From Phenylobacterium glaciei (GTDB lineage: Bacteria > Pseudomonadota > Alphaproteobacteria > Caulobacterales > Caulobacteraceae): 64,000 nucleotides of DNA. The position numbers were made by a program, and so were the translations under genes. This document shows, in pieces, positions 60,748 to 64,000 of this stretch; position 1 is the stretch's first letter, and every line of letters starts with the position of its first letter. The notes under the pieces are model-generated. The model was given only the letters and a program-made list of their open reading frames with translations, ran no database searches and had not been told where the DNA came from. Location of the stretch: the NCBI RefSeq assembly GCF_016772415.1, contig NZ_JAGSGD010000001.1, positions 3,745,501 through 3,809,500 on the forward strand. Direction: 5' to 3'.

Positions 60748-62442
60748 ATGACAATTCACACCAAGGCGATGGCCGCCCAGCTCCTCAAGGCGCCGAGCGG
60801 GGTCGCGGGGCTGGACGAGATCACCTTTGGCGGCTTGCCGGCGGGGCGTCCGACCCTGATCGCCGGGGCGGCCGGGTGCGGCAAGACGCTGTTTGCCCTG
60901 ACCTTCCTGGTCAAGGGCGCCACCGAGCACGGCGAGCCCGGCGTCCTGATGAGCTTTGAGGAGCGGGCCCAGGACCTGGTGGAGAACGTCAGTTCGCTGG
61001 GCTACGACCTGCCCGGCCTGATCGCCGAGAACAAGCTGATCATCGACTATGTGCGGGTCGAGCGCAGCGAGATCGAGCAGAGCGGCGAGTACGACCTGGA
61101 GGCCCTGTTCGTGCGGCTGGGCCACGCCATCGACAAGATCGGCGCCAAGCGGGTGGTGCTGGACACGCTGGAGGCCCTGTTCTCGGGCCTTGGCGATGGC
61201 CCCGTCCTGCGGGCCGAACTTCGGCGGCTGTTCCAGTGGCTGAAGGATCGCGGCGTGACCGCGATGATCACCGCCGAGCGCGGCGCCGAGGGCCAGCTGA
61301 CCCGGCACGGCCTGGAGGAGTATGTCTCCGACTGCGTGATCGCCCTGGACAACCGGGTCGAGGAGCAGATCACCACCCGGCGTCTGCGGGTGCTGAAATA
61401 CCGGGGCTCGGCCCACGGCACCAATGAGTACCCGTTCCTGATCGACCAGGGCGGCATCAGTGTCCTGCCGGTGACCTCGGCGGGCCTGTCGCACTCGATC
61501 TCCGACGAGGTGGTGTCCAGCGGGATCGGCGGGATCGACGCCATGCTGGGGATCGGCGGCTTCTATCGCGGCTCCAGCGTGCTGCTGTCGGGTCCGTCGG
61601 GCACCGGCAAGACCACCTTCGGATCGCATTTCGTCAACGCCGCCTGCGTGGCGGGACAGAGGGCGATCTACTTCTCCTTCGAGGAGTCCCCCGAGCAGAT
61701 CGTGCGCAACATGCAGTCGGTGGGCCTGGACCTGGGGGCGCATGTGGCCAGCGGCCTGCTGCGGTTTGAGTCGGCCCGGCCCAGCCTGTTCGGGCTGGAG
61801 ATGCACCTGGTGCTGATGATCCGCCAGATCGAAGAGTTCAACCCCACCGCCGTGGTGGTGGACCCGATCTCCGCCTTCCGGGGCTCGGAGAGTGAAATCC
61901 ACGCCACCCTGTTGCGGCTGGTGGACTACCTGAAGGTCAAGGGGATCACCGGGGTCTTCAACAACCTGATCAACGCCGACCAGCCGGGCCGCGACGACCA
62001 GAGCCTGTCCTCCCTGATGGACGTCTGGATCGGCCTGCACGACCTGCAGGCCAACGGCGAACGCAACCGCGGCCTGTTCGTGCTCAAGGCCCGGGGCATG
62101 AGCCACTCCAACCAGATCCGCGAGTATCTGCTCGGGAGCGGCGGGGTGACCCTGATCGAGCCCTATATCGGGCCGCACGGGGTGCTGACCGGCAGCGCCC
62201 GCATCGTGCAGGAGGCGCAGGAAGAGGCCGCGGCCCTGGAGCGCCTGGACGAGGTCAACCGCCGTCACCGGGAGTTCGTCCAGAGGCGCAACGCCGCCGA
62301 GCGGCAGATCGCCGAGACCCTGGAGGCGCTGGAGCGCGAAGAGGCCGAACTGCTCGCCCTGGAGAACGTCGATGAGCGCAAGGAGAAGGTGCTCACCGCG
62401 AGCCGCTTCGCCGCCGCGACCCGCCGGGGGTCGACGCAGTGA
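60748..62442 (+). CDS. kaiC: KaiC-like double-domain ATPase
   Basis: A 564-aa KaiC homologue with tandem RecA-type domains. CI has Walker A GAAGCGKT (40-47) and the catalytic pair in [11 protein letters not shown] has Walker A GPSGTGKT (282-289) and FSFEESPEQ. The CII phosphorylation site, Ser-Thr in cyanobacteria (S431/T432), reads Ser421-Ser422 here (DQSLSSLMD). The C-terminal ~60 residues form a coiled coil ([19 protein letters not shown] region). It is coupled to kaiB (GTGA) and an HWE kinase; no kaiA is present, as usual for non-cyanobacterial systems. It probably controls the kinase as a timer or stress switch. Confidence 0.93.
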   Translation: MTIHTKAMAAQLLKAPSGVAGLDEITFGGLPAGRPTLIAGAAGCGKTLFALTFLVKGATEHGEPGVLMSFEERAQDLVENVSSLGYDLPGLIAENKLIIDYVRVERSEIEQSGEYDLEALFVRLGHAIDKIGAKRVVLDTLEALFSGLGDGPVLRAELRRLFQWLKDRGVTAMITAERGAEGQLTRHGLEEYVSDCVIALDNRVEEQITTRRLRVLKYRGSAHGTNEYPFLIDQGGISVLPVTSAGLSHSISDEVVSSGIGGIDAMLGIGGFYRGSSVLLSGPSGTGKTTFGSHFVNAACVAGQRAIYFSFEESPEQIVRNMQSVGLDLGAHVASGLLRFESARPSLFGLEMHLVLMIRQIEEFNPTAVVVDPISAFRGSESEIHATLLRLVDYLKVKGITGVFNNLINADQPGRDDQSLSSLMDVWIGLHDLQANGERNRGLFVLKARGMSHSNQIREYLLGSGGVTLIEPYIGPHGVLTGSARIVQEAQEEAAALERLDEVNRRHREFVQRRNAAERQIAETLEALEREEAELLALENVDERKEKVLTASRFAAATRRGSTQ

Positions 62443-62786
62443 CCACCTCCCCAGAGACACCGCCCGCCGCCGCCGAACCCGACGCCGGGTCCAAGCACGT
62501 GCTGAGGCTCTACGTCACCGGATCGACGCCGCGCTCGACCCGGGCGATCGACAACCTGCGCCGGGTGCTCGAGAGCGAGCTTCCCGACAGCTATGATCTG
62601 GAGGTGGTCGACGTCTACGAGCATCCGGAGGCGGCGGCCGAGCACCAGATTCTCGCGGCGCCGACCTTGATCAAGCTGTTGCCCGAGCCGGTGCGGCGGA
62701 TCATCGGCGACCTCTCCGACACCGAGCGGGTGCTGCGCGGCCTGGACCTGAGGGCACGAGACGGACGCGCCGATGGTGAAAAATAG
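62439..62786 (+). CDS. kaiB: KaiB-like protein
   Basis: A 115-aa KaiB with a ~18-residue flexible leader. The thioredoxin-like core is visible: [59 protein letters not shown]. KaiB binds the CI ring of KaiC after a fold switch. The GTG start overlaps the kaiC stop by 4 bases and the gene overlaps the next start by 14 bases. Confidence 0.93.
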   Translation: MTTSPETPPAAAEPDAGSKHVLRLYVTGSTPRSTRAIDNLRRVLESELPDSYDLEVVDVYEHPEAAAEHQILAAPTLIKLLPEPVRRIIGDLSDTERVLRGLDLRARDGRADGEK

Positions 62787-64000
62787 TCTCACCTCCGAGC
62801 CGCCGACGCTGTCGCAGGCGCGCGAGATCTCCGAGCTTCGCGACCAGCTGGCCGAGGCCCTGGAGACCCTGGAGGCGATCCGCAACGGGGAGGTGGACGC
62901 CGTCGTCGTGGGCGGTCCGGACAATCGCCAGGTCTATACGCTGGAGAGCGCCGACCGCTCCTACCGCCAGCTGATCGAGCAGATGACCGACGGGGCGCTG
63001 ATGATCAGCCAGGAGGGCGCCGTGCTCTATGGCAACCGGGCCCTGGCCGAGATGGTGGGGGCGCCCGCCAGCCGCCTGACCGGCGCACAGTTCGCCACCT
63101 TCGTGACGCCCGGCTCCTCGGCCGACTTCGCGCGCCTGCTGAAAAACGGCGGCAAGGCCGAGCTGGTTCTGACCCGCGCCGACCGGGCCGAGACCTTCGT
63201 GGCGCAGCTGTCCCTCACCCGGACCGACCCCGGCGACGGCGGGTTCCTGTGCGGGGTGCTCACCGACCTCACCTCCACCTACAGCCAGGCCCGGGAAATC
63301 GCCGAGGCCAAGTCGGCCCTGGCCGTGGAGGCCGCCCACCGGGAGAGCGACGAGCGCTACCGGCTGATCCTGGAGGGCGCCAGCGACTACGCCATCATGG
63401 CCACCGACCTGGATGAAAGGGTGACGATCTGGAACGCCGGCGCCCGGCAGATCCTGGGATGGGACGCCACCGAGCTGATCGGTCGGCGCTTCCCGGCCAT
63501 CTGGACCCCAGACGACAGGGCGGCGGGCGCCGACGATCACGAACGGGCCCATTGCCTGGCGAGCGGGCGGTCGGAGGTGGAGCGTTGGCATCTGCGCAAG
63601 GATGGCGAGCCGTTCTGGGCCCACACCCTGATGATGCCGCTCCGCAAGGATGACGGGCGGCTGATCGGCTTCCTGAAAATCCTTCGCGACCGGACCGAGC
63701 AGCGCGTGGCCGACGAGAAGCAGAGCCTGCTGGTCAATGAGCTCAACCACCGGGTCAAGAACACCCTGGCCACGGTCCAGTCCATCGCCGCCCAGACCAT
63801 GCGCTCCGCACCGTCCGCCGAGCAGGGCCGCGCGGCTCTGGAGGAGCGGTTGCTGGCGCTCTCGAAAGCCCACGATGTCTTGACGCGCGAGAGCTGGGAA
63901 GGCGCGGAACTGAGCGAAATCGTGGCCGTGGCGGTCTCGCCCTACCTCGGCGCCGACCCCGCCCGGATCGTCACAGGTGGCCCCGGCATTCGCCTGGCGC
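62773..64000 (+). CDS. PAS-containing HWE-family histidine kinase (partial, runs off the window)
   Basis: The first 409 codons of a kinase that overlaps kaiB by 14 bases. An N-terminal coiled coil ([20 protein letters not shown]) leads to two PAS domains (about 55-170 and 190-315, ending [10 protein letters not shown]), then the phospho-acceptor region with H326 in [19 protein letters not shown], diagnostic of the HWE/HisKA_2 kinases common in alphaproteobacteria. The ATP-binding domain lies beyond base 64000. It is the likely output partner of KaiBC. HWE kinases often feed the general stress response (PhyR), but no phyR or ecfG is visible. Confidence 0.9.
   Translation, partial: MVKNSLTSEPPTLSQAREISELRDQLAEALETLEAIRNGEVDAVVVGGPDNRQVYTLESADRSYRQLIEQMTDGALMISQEGAVLYGNRALAEMVGAPASRLTGAQFATFVTPGSSADFARLLKNGGKAELVLTRADRAETFVAQLSLTRTDPGDGGFLCGVLTDLTSTYSQAREIAEAKSALAVEAAHRESDERYRLILEGASDYAIMATDLDERVTIWNAGARQILGWDATELIGRRFPAIWTPDDRAAGADDHERAHCLASGRSEVERWHLRKDGEPFWAHTLMMPLRKDDGRLIGFLKILRDRTEQRVADEKQSLLVNELNHRVKNTLATVQSIAAQTMRSAPSAEQGRAALEERLLALSKAHDVLTRESWEGAELSEIVAVAVSPYLGADPARIVTGGPGIRLA

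Noticed and set aside
60391..62460. 689-codon minus-strand frame antisense to kaiC
   Set aside because: It is a shadow of kaiC; the sequence is His/Gln/Gly-rich without any domain.

Overview
The window is high-GC DNA, densely packed with genes that often overlap by 1-4 bp (ATGA, GTGA, TGATG). The gene content suggests an alphaproteobacterium: several TonB-dependent receptors, HWE and PAS kinases, a DUF3034/globin pair, a BC-BCCP-CT fused carboxylase, and xenobiotic/lipid catabolism genes. A Caulobacterales member (Phenylobacterium/Caulobacter-like) is my best inference; no rRNA or tRNA is present to prove it.

Layout. 1-1.2 kb: the end of a chemoreceptor with a C-terminal WxxF tether, then cheW. 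1.1-2.6 kb: an ArsR-type regulator diverging from a NIPSNAP/ABM monooxygenase pair across a perfect 16-bp palindrome. 2.6-16.1 kb: catabolic genes (two alpha/beta hydrolases, one lacking the usual nucleophile serine; an acyl-CoA synthetase; a cytochrome P450 operon with a phosphotransferase; a TetR regulator; a TonB receptor) with a PAS hybrid histidine kinase among them. 16.2-25.2 kb: exported globin and DUF3034; two cupredoxin-like paralogues around a membrane EAL protein and an outer-membrane barrel; a MoxR/VWA pair. 25.3-37.6 kb: small secreted proteins, a fused acyl-CoA carboxylase split by an apparent frameshift in a 6-base homopolymer, a double-headed TetR regulator, an isoquinoline-oxidoreductase-like molybdoenzyme, a citrate transporter and a LemA/TPM operon.

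37.8-54.9 kb: an operon of aldo/keto reductase, SsuD-like monooxygenase and YeiH-type exporter that reads as a desulfonation module; a hexuronate-type MFS transporter; a complete galactose operon (methyltransferase, alpha-galactosidase, galK, galT, galM); a TPR-sulfotransferase; a TonB receptor; and a BtuB-type receptor preceded by a cobalamin riboswitch.

55.4-60.2 kb is an accessory island with visibly more AT-rich codons. It carries a solitary SF2 helicase with a C-terminal PD-(D/E)xK-like motif and a three-gene GTGA-coupled operon of a GHKL ATPase, a STAS-like (DUF4325-type) protein and a membrane/coiled-coil protein. This is the best candidate for an undescribed system, possibly anti-phage defence or partner-switch signalling. 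After a decayed GFA-family gene, the window ends with kaiC-kaiB and an HWE histidine kinase cut by the window edge.
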